Positions 50,540 to 59,781 are shown, counted from the stretch's first letter. The stretch is 64,000 bases of DNA from Parvibaculum sp039973015 (GCF_039973015.1 NZ_JBDWLT010000008.1:1-64000); one strand, 5' to 3'. The notes: generated by a model from the sequence alone, not told the origin. Numbers and translations are program-made.

Positions 50540-52219
50540 TCAGAATGAATAGGACGCAGTGACCGTGACGAAATCGCGGTCGGAGTTGCGCGCAATCAAC
50601 CCGCCACCGATGTTGTTGGTGTAGCTGATGGATGCGGAATAAACCGACCGGAAGTCAGCCGTGACACCGACGGAAAGCGCACGCTTGCTCTCCACCGGCG
50701 TGCCACCGATCGAACGATCAAGCGCCGTGCCATTTACGTCAGCATTGAAGCTGATGCTCGGTGTGAGTTTGAGTCCCGAGACCAGCACGTTTGTGTACGC
50801 CGCGCTGGCAACGGTCGTAAAACCCCAAGCGGAGTTCGTACCGGAGACACCTACGGGCGCTTCGTCAAAGCTGACGAGGCTTGCTTCGCCATAAAGGTCG
50901 ATCGTATCCGCGCCGATCCAGCCCGGCAGATAGCCGATATAGGGCAGGCTCGGGGCAACGGTAACCGCAGCATTGGCGATGTAGTTCAAGCGGTCCGCAT
51001 AGGCAACGCCATTCACGCGCGCCGTCGTGCCGGAAGCCGAGGCGGCATTCGTGGCGGCCGTCAACGCATCGTCGAGCATCAACGGATAGTCTGGCTGGTA
51101 AGCCACTTCCGCACCAAACGCGACCGGCCCGAGCGGGAAGCTGACGCTAGCCCCGTAGAGGTCGATATCCTCCGGGAAGTGCGCGTAATAGCCTGTCGGC
51201 ACGGCAAGAAGACAGGGCGGGAGATTGAAAAGGCAGGCGCCCGTGGCCGAAAGATAGGGCGTCTTGGCGTGATAGTTCATATAATAGAGGCTTGTTTCCG
51301 TCGCGATGCTGTCCAGGAAATAGCGGGCGGCAACGCCAAACTGGCCGCCATTCTTCGGTTCGTCATCCGCAAGCTTCGGAATACCGCCCGCGATGGCCGC
51401 CGGATAGCCGACAGCCCCCGGATCTCCTGCGAAGAAGAATCCTTGCGCGCCTTTACCGAGAATATCTTCCGTCGAGTGGAAGGTGCCGACGGGTACGAGC
51501 TCCGTTTCCCGCCACATAAACTGGTAATAGGCTTCGAGACCGAAGCTGCTGAAGGGTGACACGTTCACATAAAGCATCGGCGAAGGCAGATAGCCTTCAC
51601 GAATGTTCGTACCCGGTGTTACCAGACGGCTCACATCGACCGCATTGGTCTGGCCGATACCGCCGGAGCGGAAAAGCGCTTCGCCCCAGTTGATTACCTG
51701 ATTACCCGCCCGAACCGTGAGCGGCATACCCGCGACGTCAAAATCGCCATAGAGATAGGCGTCATAAAGATCGAAGCCGCGACCGACCTGTCCGCGCGCC
51801 GCATTGGAAATATCCGTGCGCCTTGTGCTTTCTTCGTTGTTGTTCACCGCATCGTAGAAATAGGAAAGACTGACGAAAGCACCGAGATTTTCGTGATGCA
51901 TATCGATTTCATGCAGCATTCGCAGCGAGGCCGTAAAAATATCGCCGCGCCTATAGTTCAGGTTGCCATCGTCAAAGTTCTCGGCGGCGACGTTCGCATC
52001 GCGACCGCCGTTGCTGACGGCGATATTTCCCCAATCCGGATCGACGACACGAACACCGAGACCGGCGGACAGGGTCGACTTGAAATTCACGTCGATATTG
52101 CCGAACTTGAAGTCTGCGGCCGAGGCCGGAGCGGCCGTCCCGACGGCCGTTATCAGCACACCTGCCAACAGGCACCTACTGCGCCTGGATGAGGGCCATT
52201 TCTTAAGCTTGTTTTCCAT
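50540..52219 (-). CDS. DUF1302 outer-membrane beta-barrel protein
   Basis: 559 residues with a signal peptide ending near PASAADF and a long beta-rich body typical of the DUF1302 family (FKFGNIDVNFKSTLSAGLGVRV, RAGNQVINWGEALFRSGGIG, ending VTVTASYSF with terminal Phe as in outer-membrane barrels). The conserved N-W-G-E-A segment is diagnostic. It is encoded 39 bases upstream of DUF1329 and 89 bases downstream of the fucosidase gene. Likely an outer-membrane channel for a hydrophobic or amphipathic substrate. Confidence 0.9.
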   Translation of the reverse strand: MENKLKKWPSSRRSRCLLAGVLITAVGTAAPASAADFKFGNIDVNFKSTLSAGLGVRVVDPDWGNIAVSNGGRDANVAAENFDDGNLNYRRGDIFTASLRMLHEIDMHHENLGAFVSLSYFYDAVNNNEESTRRTDISNAARGQVGRGFDLYDAYLYGDFDVAGMPLTVRAGNQVINWGEALFRSGGIGQTNAVDVSRLVTPGTNIREGYLPSPMLYVNVSPFSSFGLEAYYQFMWRETELVPVGTFHSTEDILGKGAQGFFFAGDPGAVGYPAAIAGGIPKLADDEPKNGGQFGVAARYFLDSIATETSLYYMNYHAKTPYLSATGACLFNLPPCLLAVPTGYYAHFPEDIDLYGASVSFPLGPVAFGAEVAYQPDYPLMLDDALTAATNAASASGTTARVNGVAYADRLNYIANAAVTVAPSLPYIGYLPGWIGADTIDLYGEASLVSFDEAPVGVSGTNSAWGFTTVASAAYTNVLVSGLKLTPSISFNADVNGTALDRSIGGTPVESKRALSVGVTADFRSVYSASISYTNNIGGGLIARNSDRDFVTVTASYSF

Positions 52220-52308
52220 CTCTTCCTCCCGTTAAACCCGGGACGCCGCACCTCCGGCACGGATCGCCCCCATCTTCCTCCTGCCGTTGCGCCTCACTTG
52301 CGCTTCGG

Positions 52309-53775
52309 TCAATCTCGTGTCGTCACAATCACCGCTGGAGCAAATTTTCCTGCAAGGGGTGTTCTGAATTCGAGAACCAGATCCTCCCCCTCCTGCCGCA
52401 GTGTGACGGGACTTCCATCATCAAGAAGCTTGCCCTCACCCGTGAGCGAAACATCGCGCAGGCGCAACGTGCTGCCTGACGGGCTGCCCAAAAAGATAAT
52501 GTTTATGTCGTTTCCCTTGCGCGTGAACCGTACAGGAACACCGCCATCCGTCTCCGCGTCCGAATTGTCCGAACCGTTGCGGCGCCAGGGCTGTGTGCCG
52601 TAGACAGCCGAACCGTTTACGGACAGCCATTCACCGAAGAATTTGAGTCGCGAGAGCTGTTCTGCTGGGATACCGGCATCGGTTCCACGCGGCCCGATAT
52701 TGAGCAGCAAATTCCCTCCCTTGGAGGCACCGTCAATGAAATCGGACAACAGTGTCTCAGCGGGCGAGTAGTCGGCATCGGTGTCGTTGCGGTTGAAACC
52801 GAAGGAATGACTCATGCCGCGCGTCGCTTCCCATTTCTTCTTCTGAATGGTGTCAAAGCGCGTGTACTCGGGGGTCCGAAAATCGCTATGCGGTATGGGT
52901 TGCGGAATGGCGCCACTTACCGCATCCGGATTTTTCCGGATGTGGCGTTGCGCGAGGTAGTCGAACAGACGTCGCGACAGCCTGTAACGCATGAGCTTCG
53001 AGAAAAGCTTCTCATGCACCCAACGGTCGTTCACGACGCCTTCAGGAACCGCGTTATAATAGTCGGCGAAAAGCTGGAGCAGTTCGTCAAAGCCGGTTGG
53101 CCAGGAAATATCGTTCCACAGAACACTCGGTTCATAGCGCTCGATCAATTCGCGGGTCTGCGCCATAGCGTAGGCGCGATAGTCACCACCCGGCATTGAA
53201 CCGATGAAATCGCCAAGCGTACGTAGAGGTTCCCGATTGAACGTCCAGTCGATGCCGCCTGAATAATAAACACCAAAGCGCAAACCCTGAGCGCGAACGG
53301 CACGGGCAAGTTCGCCCACGATGTCACGCTCGCTGGTCCAGTTCTTTTCATGCGGATTGCCGACCGCACTCGGCCAGAGGCAATAGCCATCGTGATGCTT
53401 GGTGACGAGCACTACATACTTTGCGCCCGAATTACGGAATGCTTCTGCCCACTCGTCTGGATCCCACTGCTTCAGCCCCTCCTCGAAAGGCTGCTTGAAA
53501 TCCGTATAGGGCCGGTTGCCAAATTCTTTCGCATGAAATTCGGCGGAGGGTGTGCCGGGCACCTTGATCGCGTTCGCATACCATTCCGTATAGGGCGTCA
53601 TGGCGACTGCGCGGCTGTAATCCTTCTTGAAGGCATCCGAGATGTTGCCGAGATGCGGCGCAAAGCCAGGAATGGCCCAAACACCCCAGTGAATAAAAAT
53701 GCCGAACTTTGCGTCATCATACCATTGCGGCAGCGGACGCGAGTTCAGCGATTCCAGATTACCTTCATATTGCAT
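52309..53775 (-). CDS. GH29 alpha-L-fucosidase, cytoplasmic
   Basis: 488 residues of glycoside hydrolase family 29. Substrate-pocket and catalytic segments: KFGIFIHWGVWAIPGF, YVVLVTKHHDGYCLW and the nucleophile Asp in VLWNDISWP, followed by a small C-terminal beta domain. It releases L-fucose by a retaining mechanism. From the ATG at 53775 it starts M-Q-Y-E-G-N with no signal peptide, so it acts inside the cell; the longer reading upstream lies within the FAH gene. Its start overlaps the end of the FAH hydrolase gene by 11 bases. Last fucose-pathway gene before the DUF1302/DUF1329 pair. Confidence 0.92.
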   Translation of the reverse strand: MQYEGNLESLNSRPLPQWYDDAKFGIFIHWGVWAIPGFAPHLGNISDAFKKDYSRAVAMTPYTEWYANAIKVPGTPSAEFHAKEFGNRPYTDFKQPFEEGLKQWDPDEWAEAFRNSGAKYVVLVTKHHDGYCLWPSAVGNPHEKNWTSERDIVGELARAVRAQGLRFGVYYSGGIDWTFNREPLRTLGDFIGSMPGGDYRAYAMAQTRELIERYEPSVLWNDISWPTGFDELLQLFADYYNAVPEGVVNDRWVHEKLFSKLMRYRLSRRLFDYLAQRHIRKNPDAVSGAIPQPIPHSDFRTPEYTRFDTIQKKKWEATRGMSHSFGFNRNDTDADYSPAETLLSDFIDGASKGGNLLLNIGPRGTDAGIPAEQLSRLKFFGEWLSVNGSAVYGTQPWRRNGSDNSDAETDGGVPVRFTRKGNDINIIFLGSPSGSTLRLRDVSLTGEGKLLDDGSPVTLRQEGEDLVLEFRTPLAGKFAPAVIVTTRD

Positions 53776-54649
53776 TTCGTTTCCCCGGTTCGCGTGCTTC
53801 GCCGCTTTCACTGACGGTTCTTTGGTTTTGTTCGCCGAGCCCGTCGATGCCGAGTCGGATTGTTTGTCCCGCATGCAGGTAGACGGGCTTCGGCTTCATG
53901 CCGAGACCGACGCCTGGAGGTGTGCCGGTCGAAATGATGTCGCCTGGCTGAAGGCTCATGAATTGCGAGATGTAGCTGACGATCTCGGCGATGCCGAAGA
54001 TCATGGTGCGCGTATTTCCGTCCTGATGACGGACGCCATCCACTTCAAGCCAGATACCCAGATCCTGCGGGTTCGGAACTTCGTCGCGCGTGACAAGCCA
54101 GGGGCCGATCGGGCCAAAGGTGTCGCAACTCTTTCCCTTCACCCACTGGCCGCCACGCTCGAGCTGGAATTCACGCTCGGACAGGTCGTTGATGACGCAA
54201 TAGCCTGCGACATAATCAAGGGCTTCGTCCTTCGCGATGTAGCGCGCCTCGCGTCCGACTACGACGCCGAGCTCGACTTCCCAGTCCGTTTTTATAGAAC
54301 CACGCGGAATGACGATGTCATCATCCGGGCCGCAGATCGCGCTCGTCGCCTTGAAGAAGAGAACGGGTTCAGCCGGCACTTCCATGCCGGACTCGGCGGC
54401 ATGATCCGCATAGTTGAGACCAACACAGATAAACTTGCCAACGCTGGCCACGCAGGGGCCATAGCGCGTTCCTTCAGGAATGGCGGGAAGAGAGGCAGAA
54501 TCCAGCGCAGCAAGCTTCGCCAGACTTTCCGGAAGCAGCACCTCGCCTCCGATGTCCGGCACCACCCCCGACAAATCGCGCATGCCCCCTGAAGCGTCGA
54601 TGAGGCCGGGCTTTTCGCTACCGGGCCTTCCATGGCGCATGAGCTTCAT
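53765..54649 (-). CDS. FAH-family 2,4-diketo-3-deoxy-L-fuconate hydrolase
   Basis: 294 residues with the FAH fold: FICVGLNYADHAAESGM, the metal ligands in DWEVELGVVVG, NDLSEREFQLERGGQWVKGKS and DIISTGTPPGVGLGMKP. In the Xanthomonas-type L-fucose pathway an enzyme of this family cleaves 2,4-diketo-3-deoxy-L-fuconate to pyruvate and L-lactate, and the neighbours supply all earlier steps. Relatives act on ureidoglycolate or acylpyruvates. The ATG at 54649 overlaps the TGA of the SDR gene (ATGA), which settles the start. Confidence 0.9.
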   Translation of the reverse strand: MKLMRHGRPGSEKPGLIDASGGMRDLSGVVPDIGGEVLLPESLAKLAALDSASLPAIPEGTRYGPCVASVGKFICVGLNYADHAAESGMEVPAEPVLFFKATSAICGPDDDIVIPRGSIKTDWEVELGVVVGREARYIAKDEALDYVAGYCVINDLSEREFQLERGGQWVKGKSCDTFGPIGPWLVTRDEVPNPQDLGIWLEVDGVRHQDGNTRTMIFGIAEIVSYISQFMSLQPGDIISTGTPPGVGLGMKPKPVYLHAGQTIRLGIDGLGEQNQRTVSESGEAREPGKRNAI

Positions 54650-55398
54650 ATGTTGCTCCATCCGCCGTCAATGGTGATGACACTACCCGTCATGTAGCTG
54701 GCAGCATCGCTTGCAAGGTAGACGACAAGTTCTGCTATCTCCTCCGGCGTGCCGATACGCCCCATCGGCTGACGCGCAATAAAGGCAGAGCGCGCCGCGT
54801 CATAGTCGCCCTGCGCGCGCATGCGATCATCCAGAGAAGGTGTTTCCACGGTGCCCGGGCATATGGCGTTGCATCGGATGCCCTTCCCGACGAAGTCAGC
54901 GGCGACCGAGCGGGTGAGACCGATGACAGCCCCCTTGCTTGCGCCGTAGACGAAACGGTTGGGTACCCCGATGATCGACGAAGCGACAGAAGACATATTG
55001 ATGATGGCACCACCACCCGCCTCGATCATGGCCGGCAAGAAGGCGCGGATCATTCGATAGGCAGCGGCGACATTGAGCTCCATGGAGAAGTCCCACTCCG
55101 CCTCGTCGCAATCGAGAATCGTACCGTGATGGACGAAGCCGGCACAGTTGAAGAGGACATCGATCGGCCCCAGTTCATCCGCCAGACGGGAAACCGCAGA
55201 CCGGTCCGTTACGTCGAGTTGGCGGTGCTCAGCAACATCGAGGCCCGAGAGCTTCTCATCGCGAAGGTCGGTCGCAATAACATAGGCACCCTCGCGTGCC
55301 ATTGCCTGTGCGGTCGCACGCCCAATGCCTTGCGCGGCGGCCGTCAGGAGCACCTTCTTTCCTGAAAGACGCCCGGTCTTCTTGATCTCAGTTGGCAT
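54646..55398 (-). CDS. SDR 2-keto-3-deoxy-L-fuconate dehydrogenase
   Basis: 250 residues, classical SDR: LLTAAAQGIGRATAQAMA for the cofactor, FNCAGF in place of N-N-A-G, catalytic Ser in NMSSVASS and the Y-x-x-x-K pair in YGASKGAV. The Asp after the second strand (ATDLRDEKL) suggests NAD. In the L-fucose route this family oxidises C4 of 2-keto-3-deoxy-L-fuconate. The ATG at 55398 overlaps the mutarotase gene end. The assignment leans on gene context; a generic sugar SDR would look similar. Confidence 0.87.
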   Translation of the reverse strand: MPTEIKKTGRLSGKKVLLTAAAQGIGRATAQAMAREGAYVIATDLRDEKLSGLDVAEHRQLDVTDRSAVSRLADELGPIDVLFNCAGFVHHGTILDCDEAEWDFSMELNVAAAYRMIRAFLPAMIEAGGGAIINMSSVASSIIGVPNRFVYGASKGAVIGLTRSVAADFVGKGIRCNAICPGTVETPSLDDRMRAQGDYDAARSAFIARQPMGRIGTPEEIAELVVYLASDAASYMTGSVITIDGGWSNI

Positions 55399-55729
55399 GG
55401 AAGACCTCCTCCATCCCAGTCCACTTCTCGCCCGGTGCGCGGCTTTCCAGCGGTGACTGACAAGGATCGGTGAGCTGCCACCAGCGTTGTGTCGGTTCGT
55501 GTTTAGCCATGCGGGCCATGTCGGCTTCGAAATCGGTACCGACATACTCCCAATAGCTGAAGAGTAGATTTTCCGGTTCGCGCAGAAAGATCGTGTAATT
55601 GCGAATGTTGCAGGCACGGATCATTTCCAGCACCTCTGGCCAGGCATCCGCGTGAAGCCTTCTATATTCGGCTATTTTTTCGGGTTTGATCCCGATCACC
55701 ATTCCCATCCGCTGCATTTTTCCACTCAT
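55388..55729 (-). CDS. L-rhamnose/L-fucose mutarotase-type epimerase (RhaM-like)
   Basis: A 113-residue dimeric alpha/beta-barrel protein of the LRM family: MVIGIKPEKIAEYRRLHADAW, NIRNYTIFLREPENLLFSYWEYVG and MEEVFHAN. It interconverts alpha and beta anomers of 6-deoxy sugars, feeding the right anomer to the dehydrogenase. The start at 55729 lies 11 bases after the enolase-superfamily gene; the frame also extends to 55762 with an overlap. Length (about 105-113) is normal. Confidence 0.9.
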   Translation of the reverse strand: MSGKMQRMGMVIGIKPEKIAEYRRLHADAWPEVLEMIRACNIRNYTIFLREPENLLFSYWEYVGTDFEADMARMAKHEPTQRWWQLTDPCQSPLESRAPGEKWTGMEEVFHAN

Positions 55730-55739
55730 GTCCCCGCCC

Positions 55740-56852
55740 TCATGCCGCTTTGCGAATGGCATGCATTATTTCGCTCCGTGCCCTGATCGCATCCCAATCC
55801 CAAGCAATACCGAGACCGGGCTCAATGGGCGCAAGTGCTTCGCCTTTTTCGATTCGCAGGCGTGATGTCGTGATTTCATCAAGTTGCGGGATGTATTCGA
55901 CCCAGCGGCCATTCGTGACGGCACACGCAAGCGAAACGTGAAGCTCCATAAGAAAGTGCGGCGCGACGGCAACATTGAAGCATTCGGCAAGATGCGCTGT
56001 CTTGAGCCAAGGGGTGATACCACCGATGCGCGCACAATCGACCTGAACGACCGAGCAGGCGCGCTGCTGCAGATAATCCCGGAAATGACGAACACCGTAG
56101 ATCGACTCGCCGACTGCCACCGGAATGGATGTCGACGCAGCGAGCCGGACGTGACCATCTAGGTCGTCGGCCGGGAGCGGTTCTTCCATCCACGCCAGAT
56201 CAAAGGGGAGGAGCGCCCGCGCACGACGCACTGCTTCGTCCACCGCGAAGACCTGATTGCAATCGGTCATGAGTTCAAGATCATCGCCAAGCGCCTCACG
56301 CACGGCAGCCACACGACGCACGTCCTCCTTCACGGAAGGTTTTCCGATCTTGACTTTCACTCCATGAAAGCCATCTGCACGCGCCCGTTTTGCATCTTCG
56401 ACCAGTTCTTCCTTCGACAGGTGGAGCCAGCCGCCTTCGGTCGTGTAGGCAGGAATCCGCGTCCGGGCCCCACCGGCCAGCAGATGCAACGGCAGGTTCG
56501 CTCTCAGCGCACGCAAATCCCAGAGCGCTGTGTCGATAGCGGCGAGCGCAAGAGAGGTGATTGCGCCGACCGTCGTTGCGTGAGTATGGAATTTCAGGTC
56601 GCGCCAGATCGCTTCGATTTCTTCCGCTTCCCTGCCAACAATTTGCGGCAAGAGGTGATCGGCAAGAAGCGCGACGACAGAAGAACCACCGGTCCCGATC
56701 GTATAGCTATAGCCTGTCCCTAATGCACCATCGACATCATGGATGCGGACGATCACCGTCTCCTGGCAAACAAATTGCTGGATTGCGTCGAAACGCGTGA
56801 CTTTCGGCTCCAGCGGAACGAGATAGATTTCCGCATGCTCAATGCGCGCCAC
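55740..56852 (-). CDS. Enolase-superfamily aldonate dehydratase (mandelate-racemase subgroup)
   Basis: 370 residues with a complete acid-base set: K-x-K in GVKVKIGKPS, metal ligands Asp in LMTDCNQVF, Glu in WMEEPL and Glu in VAVGESIYG, then Asp in VQVDCARIGG, catalytic His in VAPHFLMELH and Glu in VEYIPQLDEI. It is much shorter and clearly distinct from the L-fuconate dehydratase at 60 kb. It should dehydrate or epimerise another sugar acid, perhaps an epimer of fuconate, which would broaden the pathway. Its start overlaps the end of the lactonase gene by 14 bases. Confidence 0.88.
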   Translation of the reverse strand: MARIEHAEIYLVPLEPKVTRFDAIQQFVCQETVIVRIHDVDGALGTGYSYTIGTGGSSVVALLADHLLPQIVGREAEEIEAIWRDLKFHTHATTVGAITSLALAAIDTALWDLRALRANLPLHLLAGGARTRIPAYTTEGGWLHLSKEELVEDAKRARADGFHGVKVKIGKPSVKEDVRRVAAVREALGDDLELMTDCNQVFAVDEAVRRARALLPFDLAWMEEPLPADDLDGHVRLAASTSIPVAVGESIYGVRHFRDYLQQRACSVVQVDCARIGGITPWLKTAHLAECFNVAVAPHFLMELHVSLACAVTNGRWVEYIPQLDEITTSRLRIEKGEALAPIEPGLGIAWDWDAIRARSEIMHAIRKAA

Positions 56853-57729
56853 GACCTTTGCCCTCCATTAGATGGATGCGCTCGTCGCGCTCCTCTCCGG
56901 CAAGGCCGTAGACCCTGCACGCTGTTTCTCCAAAAATCAGTTCTCTCGATCTTTCGGGCTTATCCGCGAGCCATTCCTCGCAAACAGAGACCCAGCGGGC
57001 GTAACTCCCCTCCATCAGCACGACGGGCCAGTCACTGCCCCAGAGCAGGCGCTCGGGACCGAAGATATCGTAGATGTGCTCGAGCCATGGCCGAAGGTCG
57101 GCGAGTCGCGCGCCGGGTCCAGCTTCAGTCAACAGGCCCGAGATTTTGCAGCTCACGTTCTTTTGTGCGGCAAGCTTCGAGATATCCGCAGCCCACGCAT
57201 CGAAACCGGTCATCCCGTTGCGGATGGCGGGCTTTGCTGCGTGATCGATAATGATGGAAAGACCGGGATGTCTAGCCGCGAGTTCCGATAGATGTGGAAG
57301 ATGTGCGGGGAGAACAAGCGCATCAAAAGTCAGGCTCCGCTTCGCCAGTTGTTCATAAATTCTGTGGAAGGACGGATTGAGCATCCATCTGGTATCGGGA
57401 ATTGACTGAAGCATGGGCCGAACGCCCCGAAACAAGGGGTAGCTGGCGAAAGCATCGAGATCGGCAAGCGCAGACGATGAGGCAAAATCGATCCAACCCA
57501 CCACCCCCTTGACGAAAGAAGCTTCGTTCGCGAGGTCAAGCAGGTAGAGAGTCTCCGCGAGAAACGGGGCTGCCTGCACCACAATGCTACCTGTTATGCT
57601 GTGCGCGGACAGCAACGCCTCCAGGTCGGCAGGCTCAAAATCGGTATGGATTTTATCTTCCGCAGGCGTCGGCCAGTTGCAGAAGGGGTTTGCCAGACGC
57701 CAGAAATGCTGATGTGCGTCTATCCTCAT
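56839..57729 (-). CDS. L-fuconolactonase-type amidohydrolase
   Basis: 296 residues of the COG3618 TIM-barrel lactonases: RIDAHQHFW at the N-terminus (metal His pair), DHAAKPAIR, CKISGLLTEA and LLWGSDWPVV with the catalytic Asp. L-fuconolactonase and L-rhamnono-lactonase belong here and open the lactone formed by the aldose dehydrogenase. The aldose dehydrogenase gene is directly downstream in coordinates but upstream in transcription; the lactonase ATG overlaps its stop (ATGA). Substrate assignment rests on context with the fuconate dehydratase and mutarotase. Confidence 0.9.
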   Translation of the reverse strand: MRIDAHQHFWRLANPFCNWPTPAEDKIHTDFEPADLEALLSAHSITGSIVVQAAPFLAETLYLLDLANEASFVKGVVGWIDFASSSALADLDAFASYPLFRGVRPMLQSIPDTRWMLNPSFHRIYEQLAKRSLTFDALVLPAHLPHLSELAARHPGLSIIIDHAAKPAIRNGMTGFDAWAADISKLAAQKNVSCKISGLLTEAGPGARLADLRPWLEHIYDIFGPERLLWGSDWPVVLMEGSYARWVSVCEEWLADKPERSRELIFGETACRVYGLAGEERDERIHLMEGKGRGAH

Positions 57730-58760
57730 GGCAGCACCATAAAGGTAGCATCAGAGGGAACCGGCGAACGTTCGTCGATAAGCCCCTTACTTTTCAAATC
57801 CAGCCAAAAGGCGGCGGGGATCGCAACGGCACTCCATTGCAGAATTTCGTCAAGCTCGAGCTTGCTTCCAAAGCCGGGAATAACCGTACGGACCGCCGGA
57901 TGTGCGAGAGGAAACTGGAGTGCGGCCGCGGCCAGCGGCACACGATGCGCACGGCACGCGTCGTCAAGTGCCCGAACGCGCGCGACGATATCCGCCGGAG
58001 CAGCGTCGTAGTCGAAACGCGCCCCCTCAACTGCGCCCGTTGCGAGAATACCGGAATTAAATGCGCCGCCGATGATGACACTTTTGTTTTCGCGCGTACA
58101 CCGTTCGAGAAAGGGCACAAGCGCTCCCTGCTCCAGCAGCGTGTAGCGTCCAGCGAGAAGGAAGCAATCCCAGTCTCCGCGATCCATCGCAAGATTACAG
58201 ACCTGCCATTCATTCACGCCAAGGCCGATCGCCTTGACCGCGCCGGAACGGCGAAGCTCCTCCATTGCGCGGTATCCGCCATCCATCGCAACGCGAAACA
58301 TCTCTTCGTGCGCGTCTCCGTGAGTCTTCTCACCGATGTCGTGCATCAACAGAATGTCGAGGCGGTCAAGGCCCATACGTTCGAGGCTCTCCTCGAAGGA
58401 GCGCATGATGCCGTCGTAGGAATAGTCGAAGACGGGTTCGTACGCCGGAGCGTCGATAAAGTAATCTCGCTGCCCGTGCCAATCCTTGTTCGGCACAAGA
58501 GTACGCCCTGCCTTCGTGGAAACGAGAAAACTGTCGCGGGGCTTTTCACCAAGAAAACCGCCAAGGCGCCGCTCACTGAGGCCGAAGCCATAGAGTGGCG
58601 CCGTATCGAAATAGCGAAGTCCCTCACCCCACGCTGCATGAAGCAGTACGCGCGCGTCTTCCTCCGCCAACGGACGGTAAAGATTGCCCAGCGGCGCCGC
58701 TCCAAAACCCAAGGCCGGAAGCTTCCCCGCGGACGAGCCGAGCACATCTGCCAGTGCCAT
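57726..58760 (-). CDS. Aldo/keto reductase, L-fucose (D-threo-aldose) 1-dehydrogenase type
   Basis: 344 residues with the AKR barrel: LGFGAAPLGNLYRP, YFDTAPLYGFGLSERRLG with catalytic Asp and Tyr, Lys in VSTKAGR, His in ILLMHDIGE and a C-terminal NAD(P) site around VIPGFGSKLEL. The subgroup with the D-threo-aldose/L-fucose dehydrogenases oxidises the sugar at C1 to the lactone. First gene of the minus-strand fucose operon; a GTTTTATATA motif 16-25 bases upstream matches the IclR operator. The IclR gene lies upstream on the same strand. Confidence 0.9.
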   Translation of the reverse strand: MALADVLGSSAGKLPALGFGAAPLGNLYRPLAEEDARVLLHAAWGEGLRYFDTAPLYGFGLSERRLGGFLGEKPRDSFLVSTKAGRTLVPNKDWHGQRDYFIDAPAYEPVFDYSYDGIMRSFEESLERMGLDRLDILLMHDIGEKTHGDAHEEMFRVAMDGGYRAMEELRRSGAVKAIGLGVNEWQVCNLAMDRGDWDCFLLAGRYTLLEQGALVPFLERCTRENKSVIIGGAFNSGILATGAVEGARFDYDAAPADIVARVRALDDACRAHRVPLAAAALQFPLAHPAVRTVIPGFGSKLELDEILQWSAVAIPAAFWLDLKSKGLIDERSPVPSDATFMVLP

Positions 58761-58775
58761 TCTTCGTCCTCCCGT

Positions 58776-58785
58776 GTTTTATATA
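58776..58785. promoter_or_regulatory. GTTTTATATA half-site before the fucose operon
   Basis: The ten-base motif GTTTTATATA sits just upstream of the aldo/keto reductase start and matches the left arm of the inverted repeat between the IclR gene and the fuconate dehydratase gene. It is probably a second binding site of the IclR regulator. Confidence 0.5.
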
Positions 58786-58897
58786 CACTAGTACATTTCA
58801 CGAGTAAATCGAAAGAGTTGGTGGCGCCCTTGGGTCAAGGTAAGAAAAACGCGGCGAAGCCGGGGCTTGCCGCGCAGGAAACCACATCAAGGGGTGT

Positions 58898-59710
58898 TCA
58901 GACGACGCTCAGCCGGGCGGAAATCTCTTCCGCGGCTTCGCGAAGCCGGGCCGCGACCTCTTCCTTGTTGAGCTGATTAATGACGAGACGCACATAGGGC
59001 GTTGTGATCGCTGCAACGAACTCTTCATTGCCTGTACTGAGAATGGGACAGGAAATGTCCCAGACACCCTCCATGATGCGGCTGGCCTCCAAAATGAAGC
59101 CGTTGCTGCGGATCTGCGCCCGTTCAGCCTCAAGTGCCGCGTGATTAATGCCGCCTGGCTGCCGCTCAAGAATCGAGAGCACGTGCCCGCGCTGTGCCTC
59201 ATTCATATAAGCAAGAATGCATCTCCCTGACCCCGTTTCGAGCAGCTTCTGGCGATAGCCAACGCGAACCGTAACACCAACAAGATCAGGCGACTCCGCG
59301 CGCGAGATGACAACGATCTGCTCATCTGAAGCAATGGCAAGGTGACAGGGATAGCGCGTCTCTGCCGCAAAGCGTTCCATCACCGCACGGGAGATCTCGG
59401 TCAAGGCACGATATTTGGGACGCCTGAGACCAATCCGAAGCAGTTTATCGGTGACCTGGTAGTAATCGGTCTCCGGTTCGCGCTCGACATAGCCACGCGC
59501 CTCCAGCACCGCGAGCATCCGAAAGATTTCGCCCTTCGTACGCCCCATCTCCTCGGCGAGCTGCGCCAAAGAATAAGACCGGGCGCGCTCAGAAAGAAAC
59601 TCCAGAATATCGAGACCCTTTTCCAAGGCCGGCGCCGAATAGCGCAGCGCACCCTTTGCCTCCTTGGCCGACGCCCCGGCCCTAACCTTAGCTTTTCCCG
59701 TACCGCTCAC
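58898..59710 (-). CDS. IclR-family transcriptional regulator
   Basis: 270 residues: an N-terminal winged helix-turn-helix (EKGLDILEFLSERARSYSL, LAEEMGRTKGEIFRMLAVLE) and the C-terminal IclR ligand-binding GAF-like domain (LLETGSGRCILAYM, then VWDISCPIL and VAAITTPYV). IclR proteins bind small acids such as pathway intermediates. Standing between the fucose operon and the divergent fuconate dehydratase gene, it is the evident local regulator. The ATG at 59710 leaves a 149-base intergenic region to the dehydratase gene. Confidence 0.92.
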   Translation of the reverse strand: MSGTGKAKVRAGASAKEAKGALRYSAPALEKGLDILEFLSERARSYSLAQLAEEMGRTKGEIFRMLAVLEARGYVEREPETDYYQVTDKLLRIGLRRPKYRALTEISRAVMERFAAETRYPCHLAIASDEQIVVISRAESPDLVGVTVRVGYRQKLLETGSGRCILAYMNEAQRGHVLSILERQPGGINHAALEAERAQIRSNGFILEASRIMEGVWDISCPILSTGNEEFVAAITTPYVRLVINQLNKEEVAARLREAAEEISARLSVV

Positions 59711-59745
59711 GTGCCGCCCTGCTTCTCAAGCTCGTTGACCATAAA

Positions 59746-59781
59746 GTTTTATATATGATAACTGAATTATACATATAAAAC
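59746..59781. promoter_or_regulatory. Inverted repeat between IclR and fuconate dehydratase genes
   Basis: GTTTTATAT(AT) at 59746-59756 and ATATAAAAC at 59773-59781 are inverted arms in a strongly AT-rich patch of GC-rich DNA. The patch must contain both divergent promoters. The left arm recurs at 58776-58785, supporting an IclR-operator reading. Confidence 0.65.
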
